A stretch of 64,000 nucleotides of DNA, taken from Termitomyces sp. T153 (taxonomy: Eukaryota; Basidiomycota; Agaricomycetes; Agaricales; Lyophyllaceae). The notes beneath the pieces are model-generated. The model saw nothing but the letters and a program-made list of their open reading frames with translations, did no database searches and was not told where the DNA came from. Position numbers and translations under genes: made by a program. Shown one piece after another: positions 48,195 to 60,191 of the stretch (position 1 is the stretch's first letter; each line of letters starts with the position of its first letter). The DNA is taken from NCBI GenBank assembly GCA_018296165.2, contig JACKQL020000005.1, positions 1,544,866 through 1,608,865 of the forward strand. Direction: 5' to 3'.

Positions 48195-51100
48195 CGGAAT
48201 TGCAATTTCCAGAAATGTTGAATTGTTCGCGTCAGTAGATCCTGAATTTGATCACCTGCAAAGAAGTCAAATTCGCCATGAACTATTTTTTATAAGACAA
48301 AACAACGGGCCTTGCAAGCATGAGCGCTATGATAGCTATAAGTGGTTTTAGAAAGTAACGACACGCGTTGTCAAGACAAAGGAAGCGCGACACTGGGCCG
48401 CTGACAAATCAATCACGCGCAATCTCTTGAGAAGGATAGTCTCTCTAGATGTATGGACCCTCAAATCCTCCGAAGCGTGAGTAGCGCTTTGAACCATGGT
48501 CTCTATTAAAAATAAGAACATATCCTTACTACGTAAATTCACATGAAACTGCGCAACCTCTAAAACGTTCCATTCTTGGCTTTTCTGGTTCACTTTCATT
48601 TCAGGCTTATTGCATGTTCTCCTTTATCCGCACTTGTAAAGCGAAAGACCTCAAATTCTCGTCTTATAGTAAGTAATACCCTCTTTTCTTCTCTTCCCCT
48701 CATAACGTTCACAGTTTGCTTTTCAAAATCGAATATGTCCCTGTACTCACCTCTCATAGGTTTGGGTTTCATAGGTTTACTCCGTTCTATTACCCAATGA
48801 TTTAACTCACACACAGTTTACTATAACTGAACTTTGGTTTGTCGCGGCTTTTTCGTAGAATCACACGCACACCTAAATACATCTTTTATATTCGAGACGT
48901 AAAAATAGCAGTTCTCGACGATCCTGTTCGTAAGTACATCTCACTGCGCACAACTTCTTTCCTCTGTGTAGTCGCCTTTCCTGAACTGATTCAACTATTC
49001 ACTTCCCAGTGTTTCCTGTTTTATATCAATCGTAGAAAGAATCTGTCAATTCTATCCTCTGCACTATGTTCGTCTCAGCTCAGGCGTAATGGTGCGAGGT
49101 TGGCAGGCTGATCGATTACGATTTCACATTTGGAAGAAGCTCGGAATTCCTTTGCGTCGCAGAGACACTCTGAGCTACAAAATACAGTAGTACTAGACTG
49201 GCGTACGTATTTAGCATGTGTCCTCTGTCTGGTTTCATTGACTGAACTTCCGAATTGACATTAATCTTGGCATCTGCACCCGCAATAGCGCCGTTCCCGC
49301 TACGATAGCGAGATCAATGTGTGAACGTTTGTTTTGCTCCGTAGAACGAGATCTGGGCGGCGGGCCAGTTGGAAGAATTCGTACTTACACTGAACCATTC
49401 TTGGTTGAGATCTGAGCCAGGCATCCTTCGATCGTTGAGAGGATGGCCTGGAAAAAGCAAAGAATTTGAAAAACGACGATGTCATGGTAGCTTTACACAT
49501 TCACTATCAGCTCTAGTTTACGATGCCCGTACAGTTCGCCCGCAGGAGAATCTGGAATTACACGATTCGACTCATCTTCCAACTTTTTTCTCTTCGGCGT
49601 CGTTTGCGTTTCAAGTTGCGGCAAGCGCTAGAGCAGTGAATTCTGCGCCTAACCGTTCATCCACTTGAATCGAACGCTTATAGAGAAACAACAGTTTGGC
49701 TAACCGTTCATCCACTTGAATCGAACGCTTATGGAGAAACAACAGTTTGGCAAGTTTCTATTTTATCGTGCCATTGATGATACTACGTAGGGCGACTACG
49801 CAAACTGTTCTTCACCGTATCCATACAACTCACCTGCAACCATATGCATGCTCAGATTTTTTGGCATCGTTTGAGTTTTGTTTCCTTCATTCTAGCTGTT
49901 TGTTAGTTCGCGGGAGTAAGTTGCGAGATAAGCATGATACAGTGTGTCATAGTGACGGTGGAGAAGTCTTGACAGACCCGAGCTCTGTGCATGCTCAACC
50001 GAGCTAGAGGACAGATGCTGGTCATATCGGCCGCGCGAGCTAGGGTACTCTGCCGTTCGCACAATTGAGTAACGGAAATCCTCTCAAAAGCCTTTAACTA
50101 TTCGTATACTTACTGAACCTTACTTACTAGTTTCCTTCCGTGGCGAATTTTGGACCTGATCGTCATCGGGCATTTCCAAAAAGACATTCCTGATCTTTGA
50201 GGTAGGTATAAGCTCTCATGCTATATACAAATCGGACGTCTTCCATCTGAGTAGAGGTCAAGTTTTAGGACGTAGAGTCGCATGACGTCCATTAGCCTAA
50301 TGAAGTCTAATATATATATAACATGTTTTCATCAAGAATACTAGATGTGAGTGGAGAAGATACTCACCTTGACTAAGCAGAGGAACTCATTCCAAGTCGA
50401 TAGCGCCTACTTCAGCATCTACTTTTGCGAGCCGGTTCTGGATGTACAGCGTGTTAACATGATCATGCATATAAAAGTCAATATACATACCATCATCAAT
50501 GCGTGTTTGTATGGATTATATCGGGCAAAACGCATTGCACAAGACACGAAAGAGCGTCCTTTTCCGGTAGATGAGGCGCGATTCATTGGACAGTAGGGAA
50601 AATACGGTGGTATGGGCCGCTGAGGGCGAAGTCTGGCCGCGTTGTTGAGCGTGACGTGATGGTTCATTGGCTACAGAGAGAAAGGACTGTGCGTGGGTGT
50701 TCAAACCAGCTCTCGTTACGGGCTTATATGTCTTTTCCCTCTTTGGAATTGTGTTTTGTGCCGGTGACCGCTGTTGTACTTCTTTTTGGATAATGCCCGC
50801 TGGTTATTTGCAATTGTGGTTGGTCCTAAAAAACAATTTCACCACCTCTGATACGCTCGAGACGGTGATGTCTTTATTCGATCACTTTGGCGTTAGGGTC
50901 ATATCGTGAAAGGATAGCGGGGAACTCTCTCTACTCCGACAATTCCGATTTCCTTTTTAATGATTGATTCTTAATAATCAGATACACGAAGTTGCCCACG
51001 TCTGCGTCCAACGATACCTAACAACTTTTAAAACATTCAGAAGATTGTCGGGCAGCCAGCAGACATGCTTGCAATGAACTTACTTCTCTGCACGAAGATT

Positions 51101-54100
51101 GGATTTTATGCATGGACTTTGTAGACTTTGACAGGATATGAAATACTCACAGGACTTCCATCCTGATGGCACTTGAAGATCGTAGGTTATATCGAAACGA
51201 TGACTTCCGGAATTACACAAGAAAAAGCGGCAGTGTTAACAGTAAGTGCAATTGAGCTCGAACAACAGCAGAGGGGAGATAACGAGTGCCTAGGGGTCGA
51301 CATCCACAAAGCCATCTATGGCTAGCTGGACCAAGAGGGTCCTCAAGGAACTTCAGTTGACGTGGGAATACAAGCCCGACGTGGAGCTTTTTGAACCAGC
51401 GAGCTGGACAACACCGTAGAGAAGTTCTAATTTTATATATCCACTTAAGGAAATCCTGAACAAAGGTGAAGCTTGGTACGGAGAAATTTTGAAGTTTTAG
51501 TGAATGTTAATGACAAACGCGCCCCGTCAAGAACGAACTACGACCGGAGATCGGACTCCGTAAATATCTCATAGCTTGACGCCGAATAGAAACGGCTTCC
51601 AAACCGTCGCTATGAATAAGTATCAGCATTGTTCGTCACAGGCCTGAGGACAGTACCAAATTTCCCAGCCAGCGTATAGGCCATCGTAGTTCAGACAGGA
51701 GTTCATTGATGAAATAACTAATAACGACGCAAGGAGACGCGTCCGTGAGGTGAACAACGGAGTGTTTGGCGCACGTTTGGGGTGTCGATAAGAGGATTCC
51801 GTCCTTGGTTGGTGACGCAGTTCTTGATACCTTTTAAGTACTATCACACACTCTGGCGTCCGTGTGCATTTCAGCTGATCTAGTTGAGTGACCTGAAAGT
51901 AGCTGTAGCTCGAGTGCGTTGCAGATGCGTGCAATCTTGCGTATCTTTTGAAGCAAGGGAGCTTGTGTAGATATCATGCCGCGCGCACACATGTTAGTAC
52001 CTGTTATATTGACCAATCGAACGTTTGCTTGGAAGATCCACACGGTCCTACCCGCGGCATGAAGTATTTGATGCTTGAAGCCGGGTTCTGGCACACGGAC
52101 CTTTCGAATCAGCTTTAATATTGTAGATCCATACCCGAGTCAAAGGAAGCTTTGCCACGGAAGAGATGACAAGGATCACTGACCATCACATTATTGATGT
52201 GTATCCTGGCGAGAACTTCGAAGTGGCGTCAGTTCGTCTCGTATTCCCGCAGCCATCATGGCGGATCCGACGTCTGTCTGAAAGATTGTCCATTACCCAC
52301 TCTAACCTTATGAGTTGGAAGACCCCGCATCGTGAGATGAGGTTGAGTCTTCCTCAAGTGTGTTCGCATCAAATCCCCCTCAACTGCGTGAAAGAGTGAC
52401 TTACCAACAATCAACTCATCTTGATGAAATGCTGATCTCGTTGACAGCGCCGATCCCAGAAAATATGAGCAACAATATCTATCACACACACTGTCAGGTA
52501 TCCTACTCGGCACGCCACAGAGAGCTAAAGGAGCACATGAGAGGCGTCAAACAAGTGACCGAAGATGGTATCAATCGGATGGTAGATGGTAATATTTTTT
52601 CATATAGATAAGGAGATTGCTCGGAGCCTAGGAAGTCGGCAAATCAACGCTCGTTGAACTAGAGGTTAGAATAGTGCTGAGCACGGATGATCAGTCTGGT
52701 GCGCACATACGGGATAAGTCGAAAGAGGACTGAAGGATTGAGGTTTGACGCCAATTTATTTCAGCCAATGTTAATGAGGCTCTGTCTCGCTAACCCACAG
52801 GGACTACGAATTGTCTGCTAATCTAGACAAGGAGCAACGATGGCAAGCATCTAAATAGGAATTAATGATAACCCATCGCACTCACTATGGGATGAAACAC
52901 TCGTGTTTCTTGTTCCTGGGAGCCAAATATAGGCGTAAATCTGATGCAAAGAAGAAAGACGAAAAAAGATAGGGCTCTAGGGCATGGCGTTCTATCAAAG
53001 ATTGTCAGACTTGAACTTATTCTTCATAAGAATCTGGCAAGCGGGACTGATCCTGAACATACTGTAGGACAAACGATCGAGCCATTGGTGCAAACTTTGA
53101 AGACACGTTTTGTCTGGAGCATAGAATCGAATTTAGAGTTCTGTGACCAATGAGAAGTCGCAGTAGAGTCACTAGGTATCGTCGCTCTATGAGAGGGAGA
53201 ATAGGCGAGTGAAAGATTACATTTAGTGACGGGTTCAAGAGCTCAAGTATCACCTCTATCTCAATTGCTATCCCATATCGACTTTCGGCCATTTACTAGT
53301 AAGAGATCGCAAAACAAGTGGTACACGTTCGTCGCCGCCATTGTTAGGGAAACGACAGTATAATCTCGAGGGCTGAGCAAGTTTTGCCGTTTCCTGTTAG
53401 ATAAGAACATCGGATAGCGGTTTCCTGAGGTTTCCTGTTAGATAAGAACATCCTGTTAGATAAGAACATCGGATAGCGATGATTCAAATTGGACCGTCCA
53501 AACTAAACACGTGATGCAAATAACACGTCAATAACGTGTGTCCAATAACGTGTGTCCAAATCTGAACACACCGACAGTGTGAGAGAGCTTCCATTGATCA
53601 GTCTCATGCATTGGCGGATCTGAATCAGAACCCGTCCATATACAGACGGAGAAAATCAAATCGAATGTGGAGCATCCGAATATGTTCACACTCCATATAG
53701 ATAATTCGATGATTTTCGGTATCATGAAAAGTATCCCTATGACCGACCATCCTCTCACGCATACATCCGTGTCATCGTTCAATCTTCTCTGAGAAGTGAG
53801 GGCTGTATCCACGGAGCGACTAGTCTTGCCTACAATTCGGACTAGTGGGAAGACTTGATGCGTGATCCTGGGTGAAAGTAGAAAAGGCAATGTCAATAAA
53901 GTCCAGCTCACAACTAGAACGGGACGACATCCAAATGTTCGCGTGCTTCTTGTCTCAAAGATGCGGGCCCCGAAAGGCGGGAAAACATGTCAAGGCTCAT
54001 TTGACAGGTTGAAAACTTTTGACACCTTGTGCGTATGAAAGAGACCATAAAGACATTACGAGTACAACGATTTTAGACAGAACTCTATGGGACCAGAATA

Positions 54101-55741
54101 GAACCACGGTACCCGCGAACGGATGAATGTTCGACTAGTTGTACTTCTGAAGTTCCTTGGTGTGCAATGCATAACAAAGGGCTATGCATAAGGGAAGCCT
54201 GCTACAAGAGCCTTTTGCGTTGAGCGAGCAGATGCAATAAGTATTACGCACGACGAAAAGATCGAGTCAAACTTCGTGTCTATTAAAAGTTCAACAAGAG
54301 TGTCGATCACAGTCAGAAAATTAGATTGCTTACACTATGGATTCGACGCGACCTCTCAAAATTACATTGTATCGAGGCATTTCTTGCGAAAATAGGCCAA
54401 GGCACCTGGAAAGTATTTTCTTCATTTGAGCGACACTACCTCTTGTATTCATCAACAATTGGTATGACGGCGAGCCGTTGTTGTTAACGTTCAACATCTA
54501 TTCGAGCGAGAATTCAGACAGGCTTGAAGGAAATGAAGAGGCAAACATGCAGTCTGATGCACCATGGACATCGAGCGCTGAAAGAAGTCGATGATCAGAA
54601 TCTCTAAGTAGACAAAGAATGTCGAGGATACAAACGGCCGCCGCTGCCTGAATCATCGATTGCAAACTGCAAGTCAGCGATGCAGTTTTAGAGAATCTCT
54701 ATGTAACAAGCACGGTAGTCCCCGGAGAAGCGGACGGACGTGGTGCCAGCGGGTACTGCGCAAAAGAAAGAAGCTGGTGTCAGAATGTCTATATAAAAGA
54801 ATGGGAACTACGAGCACAAGTTCCGAACCGGAGGCAGACGCATGTTTCGGAATTCTAGGAAGTACTGAACATGTACCCTGAGCGGAAGCATTTTGGAACC
54901 GAAAATCGTTTCCCACGCTCGACGCTGTCGCAAGACCGATTCAAGAATACCCTGATAAATGCATTAGACGCGTTCAGCCCATCGAGGTTGCAAGAAAGCC
55001 AAAAAGATCGAACGAATTGATGTTGGGCTAATATAGTAGAACGCGTCAATGGCGGTGACGAAATCACTTCATGCACACTGAACCTGTGCGCTTGCAATCA
55101 ATCTTATGGACGAAATCATGATATACATACTATTACTTGCAATTGCCAGGTATTAAAGTCAAGGAAAGCTAACGATTCCGGGGAGAGCAACGATCACTCG
55201 GTCATTTTCCGAACCTTGAGTGTAGGGACACGAGGGAGACCAACTCATTTGAAAGTGACGTGTTGACATTCGCATGTGAGACAAAGAGCTCGTCCTCGAC
55301 GTCCTACCGAGCATTACTGAACTCTTGACTGAAGAACGACCACTGAGAGCCTTGGCGTGGTAGCTGACGCGTAAGTTCTGGTCGTCAATGTGAGGATAGC
55401 CGCACGTGACGCGTCAAGTCCGTTAACGCCTCAAAAACAAATGAAAAAAAAGGTGCAATTTTTTAGACAACTGTACGAAATGAAAAAAAGTAAGTAAAAG
55501 ACAGATAACAAGAACAAGACGACGCGCGTGAAAAGTCTCTGGGTGGTAGTGTGTTGTGGTATAGAGGGGTGCCAGGTGTATCAATCGACATGCAAGAAAA
55601 ACTGTCAAGACCGAAAGACCGAAAGCGGGAATGAGACATAGGGTGGTAAATGGAGGTAGATATATATAATATATGTACATGACAAGCAATCTAACAAAAG
55701 TCCAATCAGCACCAAGAAAATAGACACAAGAGGAGACCCAC
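48195..55741. other. long gene-poor stretch with decayed fragments
   Basis: Normal CpG content but no frame over about 130 codons, and none with a motif I can name. Short protein-like runs occur (a Phe/Trp-rich one at 50667-50909 and one at 53528-53911), but I could not extend any with plausible introns. The density of ATG-less short frames and GTAAG-like sites suggests remains of old genes. A tandem duplication lies at 49651-49752, and short repeats of TTTCCTGTTAGATAAGAAC at about 53390-53470. I see no RNA gene. Confidence 0.4.
49651..49752. repeat. 51-bp tandem duplication
   Basis: The unit beginning TAACCGTTCATCCACTTGAA occurs twice in a row and ends AACAACAGTTTGGC each time, with one base difference (TTATAGAG versus TTATGGAG). 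A recent local duplication. Confidence 0.9.
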
Positions 55742-57790
55742 CTAGTCTTCCTCCTCCATTGATACATCATTATCAATCGATTCCTCTTCACCATCGCCCT
55801 CCATCTCCACCTCGATACCCCCCGCGCCCGGACTCGCCTCTCTCTTCCTCTTTTTCCCTCCTTTTCTCTTCCCCGCCGCCCCAGGGACGGCACTAACCAT
55901 CTTCGCCTGCGGTGGTGGCGCTCCCGCCGACCCATACGTCCCACCCGCAATCGCCAGGACAATCTGCGTCGTCCCGCCCTTCTCTTTGCTCTCCCTGCAC
56001 GTCCTCATATGCCTCGTCAACGCATCCCCGCGACTCAAGACCCTGCCGCACACACAGATAAACTCGGTCGCATTATCGTTATGCTTCCTGGACATATGCC
56101 TGTACGCATCGTTCTTTCTTGAAAAGTCCTTGGAGCAGTACACGCACTGGTATCGCGTCTTCCCCCCGCGCTTGAAGGAGGGTATGCGCATCTTTTCGGC
56201 TTCTGCTTTTTCGGCCTCGGCTTGTGCGGCGGCGCTCCCAGGCTGGGATAGGGCGTTTTGGGCGGCGGCGAGCGAGGCGGAGATGGCGCGTGGGGTGGTG
56301 ACGTGGAAGGTGGTCGTGGTGGAGGTCGTGCCGTTGTTGTTCGCGGGGGCGCTGGGGCCGCCGGAGAGGGCAAAGGTGCTCGTGGAGGAGCCGCCTGGAG
56401 CGGCGAGGAGCCCAGGACGTTTAGTGGTGGTGGTCGTCATGGAGCTGGCGCGGCGGGAGGTGGGGGCAGAGGCGGGGGCGGGGGTGGTGGTGGGAGGGGA
56501 TACGGTGGCGACAGGTTGGTACTCGTCGTCGTCGTCGTTGTCTTCGACCTCGTCCTCGCCGAGATCGTAGTCTTCTTCGCGCGGCTTGTGTCCGCCGGGC
56601 GCAGGGAGGACGACGCGTGGGGGTGCAAAGACATCGCGAGAGGTTTTGCTGCGTTTGTTGGTGGGAGGAGGAGAGTCTGCGGCTGGGTACTGGATTGCAT
56701 TGTGTGCGTTGGAAGAGAGTGAGTTGGAGCGCGGGGGAGCCATGTTTGTGGATGAGGACAGGGGGAGTTCTCGAGACGGGGGCGGCGGGCGCAGAGTGAG
56801 AGGGGCAGAGAGCGACGGGGGTGGGGGCGGGACTCGGCTCTCGTACTGGTACTTTGCCCGCTGGATCTCCCGTTGCTTCTCTCTTTCCCTCTCTCGTTCT
56901 CGTTCCTCGCGTTCCTCGCGTTCCCTCTCGAGCTTGCGTTCCCTCTCTCGTGCGTCGTGGTCTCGTTCCCAACGGCTCTCGCGCTCGAGGTCGGAGATGG
57001 GGGAGGCAAGGGAGCGACGGTAGCGTGTTGGTGTGAGCATGCGGACATAGGTGCGAGGGCCAGTGGGGTGTATGGGCTCGACACGGGCAGGACTGGTCTG
57101 GGACGAGCGATGGGACCTGAGCGCTGTTTCCCTCTGGCGGTGGTGGCGGTTGTCGCGATACTCACGGTACTCTTTGTAGAGGGGCTCAGGAGAGACGCGG
57201 CGGTATGGGAAGGGCGAGAGGGAGCGGCGGCGGGGGGGGAAGGCGGCGTAGGCGCGGGAGGTAAAGGACGACGGGGGCAGGTGGCGGGATGGGTAGTAGC
57301 GGGACGAATGGCGTTCCTCCATGACGTAGTGGATGTCCTTCTTTTCGTAGTGGCTGTCTTGGTAGATCACACGCGGACGGTCACGCGGACGGGGCCTCTC
57401 ACGCTCGAAGCGGTGGGGGTCCGTCGAGGCCCAGGTGGCGGCAGAGAACCCAAAGCCGCTTTTCGAGGGGTTCGACGGCACGTCGTCGTCGTCGAGCTCG
57501 TCTCTGGAGGCGTCCGAGTCGGACGAGTAGTCCGAGCTGTTCGACGAGCTGTCCGAAGACCCGATGTCTTCCTCCTCTGAGGGGTCGCGCCGCCTGGGGA
57601 CGTGGGAGGTTGTGTGGCGGTAGTCGGTGGTGCCGCTGGGGTGCGGCCTGGCGTGGTATGCGCCACCTGCATACGACCGGGATGGGCTGTAGGAGGCGGG
57701 CGGGAAATGGCCGAGAGGCTGGGGGGCCATGTCGACGTCGTCGTGGGTGGCGATGGGGGGGATGTGCTGGTCGTCGAGGGGGGCATCCAT
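55742..57790 (-). CDS. C2H2-type zinc-finger transcription factor
   Basis: An intronless frame of 682 aa from the ATG at 57790, where MDAPLDDQHIPPIATHDDVD begins. The frame is open upstream for 130 codons, but that part looks like promoter DNA. Near the C-terminus lie two fingers. Finger 1 (about 549-570) is canonical, C-x2-C-x12-H-x4-H (YQCVYCSKDFSRKNDAYRHM ... H). Finger 2 (about 579-598) is unusual, C-x-C-x12-H-x3-C (FICVCGRVLSRGDALTRHMR then TC). A basic stretch, GKRKGGKKRKRE, could be a nuclear localisation signal, and the tail is acidic (DNDVSMEEED). The N-terminal two thirds are low complexity, with an Arg/Glu-rich helix (ERERKLEREREEREERERER) and Ser/Asp stretches. It probably binds DNA and regulates transcription. 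I know no specific orthologue. Confidence 0.8.
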   Translation of the reverse strand: MDAPLDDQHIPPIATHDDVDMAPQPLGHFPPASYSPSRSYAGGAYHARPHPSGTTDYRHTTSHVPRRRDPSEEEDIGSSDSSSNSSDYSSDSDASRDELDDDDVPSNPSKSGFGFSAATWASTDPHRFERERPRPRDRPRVIYQDSHYEKKDIHYVMEERHSSRYYPSRHLPPSSFTSRAYAAFPPRRRSLSPFPYRRVSPEPLYKEYREYRDNRHHRQRETALRSHRSSQTSPARVEPIHPTGPRTYVRMLTPTRYRRSLASPISDLERESRWERDHDARERERKLEREREEREEREREREREKQREIQRAKYQYESRVPPPPPSLSAPLTLRPPPPSRELPLSSSTNMAPPRSNSLSSNAHNAIQYPAADSPPPTNKRSKTSRDVFAPPRVVLPAPGGHKPREEDYDLGEDEVEDNDDDDEYQPVATVSPPTTTPAPASAPTSRRASSMTTTTTKRPGLLAAPGGSSTSTFALSGGPSAPANNNGTTSTTTTFHVTTPRAISASLAAAQNALSQPGSAAAQAEAEKAEAEKMRIPSFKRGGKTRYQCVYCSKDFSRKNDAYRHMSRKHNDNATEFICVCGRVLSRGDALTRHMRTCRESKEKGGTTQIVLAIAGGTYGSAGAPPPQAKMVSAVPGAAGKRKGGKKRKREASPGAGGIEVEMEGDGEEESIDNDVSMEEED

Positions 57791-58960
57791 GTGTGGGTGT
57801 GGCGAGGGGCGGGTTGGCACGGAAAGGGGCTCGCTGCTGGCAGAACGGAGGACAAGGGCTCTTGTGGACAATTGTTGGGCCAAGCGCGTGTCACGCAGCC
57901 ACCCGATCAAGCTCAAATCCGCGCCACCCGCCAGCCGGTTTGCCACCTCGCCACACCTCCTCTTCGTCCTCCCTCTCCTCCCTCTCCCCTCCCCCTCTTC
58001 TGCACTCTCACCACCCCAACTTTCCCTCCACAGATCCCCCCGCTGCCCTACTTGCTTTGTTCCATCCCAAAAAATTTTCCCCACGGGCCCACGCCTGCTG
58101 GGTTCAAATTTTTTTCCACCCAAGCCCCATTCGGCCCGCCACACAGCCACACCCAAAGCCACATGTCCTATTGTTCCCAATCAGGTTCTGCCACGGCTCA
58201 CCCGGCACTCGCCACTCTCGCTAATCCTCTCTGGGTGTCGTCTTTCCCGGCGCTAATCATCCTGTGGCTGAAAGTCTATTGTCACTCTCCTTGATGTACG
58301 GCCTCCGTCCTCAACGCCACTCGCCCCATACCGCGCCGTCATCTCCTGCGCCCCAACCGTCGAATCGGCCCGCATTCTATAGCAGCCGGTGATCTCGGAC
58401 ATGGACGATGGGCATTGGCAAGATGGACATCATTAGGCGCCGGCCAATCATACTTTTGTAGTGCCTTGCACTGCGTTGCATTTCGTTCGTACAATAGCGT
58501 TTGTCACTCTCTCGCCTAGACATCCTCACGTGCTTACTCCAGACCCAAATGACGACTCAAAGTGCCTACAACACCCCCCAATCTCCGCCCTCGAACGATG
58601 ACTCGGTGCTCACCCTCCAATCTCCGCCATCATCACATCCACAGCACCCTTGCTTGCACGACAACGACGACGGATCGTAGACTAAAGTAGAATGTCTGCT
58701 AGCCGTCCTTGGACGATGGCATTTTCGGTTCTTGCGCGTAGACTGATATTCTCGTAGACATACATATGTATTTGACGCAATTCGATGCTTTTGACACTCG
58801 GCGTTTGAGTGCGTGCGCGCTTGCGTTTGTGCTGCTCATCTCAGATTTGTACGATCCTTCGCGTGGTCTTGGCCACTACGCATCACGACCAGGCAGTCTG
58901 CAGCGTTCATCGATGAGCTTAGTGTTATCTAGAGAAAAAAAAAATGGACTTAGGGTGGAC
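57791..58960. other. upstream region of the zinc-finger gene
   Basis: Pyrimidine-rich DNA (CCTCCTCTTC-type tracts around 57950-58030 and many C runs to about 58120) directly upstream of the zinc-finger gene, then normal intergenic DNA. A phrase of the type CACCCTCCAATCTCCGCC is repeated near 58573 and 58610. No gene is supported on either strand. Confidence 0.4.
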
Positions 58961-59310
58961 TAGGGTTGGAAAATTTCAGCTAGGGTGCAGGGTGAGGGGA
59001 CTAGGGTGCAGGGTTCGAGGTGGGATACAGGGTGAGGGGACTAGGGTGCAGGGTGAAGGGACTAGGGTGAGAGGTGGAATACAGGGTGAGAGGACTAGGG
59101 TGAAGGGTGAGAGGTGGGATAGAGGGTGAAGAGACTAGGGTGAAGGGTGAAGGGTGAGAGGGAGTGAAGGGTTTGAGACAGGATACAGGGTGAGGGATTA
59201 GAGTGAAGGGTGAGAAGTGGGATACAGGGTGCATGGTGAGGGGACTCAAGATGGAGGGTGAACAGACTCAGGGTGCAGGGTGAAGAGACTCAGGGGTGGA
59301 GAGTGAAGAA
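58961..59310. repeat. G-rich telomere-like minisatellite
   Basis: About 330 bp made of irregular units such as GGGGACTAGGGTGCAGGGTG and GAGGTGGGATACAGGGTGAG. AGGGTG recurs about every 10-25 bases, always on the plus strand, and ACTAGGGT occurs at least eight times. The unit resembles degenerate TTAGGG but is not the canonical telomere repeat. No reading frame of interest. Confidence 0.75.
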
Positions 59311-59385
59311 AGTTAGGGTGAGAATAGTAGACTTGGAGTACAGGATAAGGGGACAAAACTGACAGAATAAGATATAGTAGGCAGG

Positions 59386-59600
59386 TGCAGAATCAAGAAG
59401 TAATGAACAAGTAGAGCGTGCTCTGTCGATGGCAGATAAAGCAGCAGAAGATGGGATTAGACTGAGGACACAGGATGAGGGGACAGAGAATAAAAAGCTA
59501 CAGTAGACATCATGTACTGTGCAGAGTCAAGAAGTAATGAACAAGCAGAGAGTACTCCGTCCACGACGGATAAAGCAGCACAAGATGAGATTAGACTCAA
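59386..59600. repeat. 134-bp direct duplication
   Basis: The segment beginning [AG][AG]TCAAGAAGTAATGAACAAG is present at 59391 and again at 59525, each followed by an AGAG-rich part, GATAAAGCAGCA, and AAGATG(G)GATTAGACT. A third, partial relative lies at 60150-60190 (CTCCGTCAACGACGAATACA). This shared core also appears in the satellite monomer (see findings). Confidence 0.7.
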
Positions 59601-59683
59601 TGCTTAGTAGCTCCAATAAGGTTCAATAAAAAACATTAGTAGGTGTTGAACAAAAAAAAATGTCATGGAACATGATAGACAAA

Positions 59684-59768
59684 GCAAGGACTGGGGATCG
59701 AACCCAGAACCTGCAGAGATGGAAGGCTTAGAAGGTTCCAAGAGTATTCCACTAGACTACGGGGAGTA
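59684..59768 (-). other. tRNA-like element (probably a pseudogene or SINE head)
   Basis: The minus strand has a perfect T-arm (CTGGG TTCGATC CCCAG, 59691-59707) with a full B-box, and an A-box-like phrase TAGTCTAGTGG (59749-59759) about 45 bp upstream. A short D-stem (GTA/TAC) can be drawn. The seven bases on each side that should form the acceptor stem do not pair, and the anticodon arm is poor, so it is unlikely to be a working tRNA. Confidence 0.5.
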
Positions 59769-60191
59769 TTAGACATGTACGACAAATGTTGCAGCAGATT
59801 GTACATGGACATTGGGAGCTCGAGCAGTCACAGGTATTGTTTCAATGGATACGAGATGTAGTTGGCAAGGTGTATGACAGGATCTCTAGGGATAATCTGG
59901 GTTTCTGGCAATGATCGAGGCTTGATGTTGCATGCTTGAATTTGCTCAGTTTTGAGGATTGCTGGTAATTTGCTGGCATATGCGGCTTGGTGCAACCTGA
60001 CCAAGGTAGGGCAAAAGCTATGCTTGTACGATATGGAGTGTTCCTCCAGTCTAAGGTGATATGGTGTTTTCCCCTTTGCACATTCAAGAGTCCAGAGTTT
60101 GGGAAAGAAGACATGTACATGGGGATGATGGCCAAAGCTCGAAGGGCACTCCGTCAACGACGAATACAGCAGCACAAGATGATGAGACTAC

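Noticed and set aside
56873..57580. Plus-strand and alternative minus-strand frames over the zinc-finger gene
   Set aside because: Composition shadows of the Arg/Glu- and Pro/Ser-rich coding sequence in other frames.
57791..58180. N-terminal extension of the zinc-finger protein (130 more codons upstream)
   Set aside because: The extension is Gly/Arg/Trp-rich without features and overlaps a pyrimidine-rich promoter-like stretch. The start at MDAPLDDQHIP gives a more natural protein.
59684..59768. Functional tRNA gene
   Set aside because: No acceptor-stem pairing and a poor anticodon arm.
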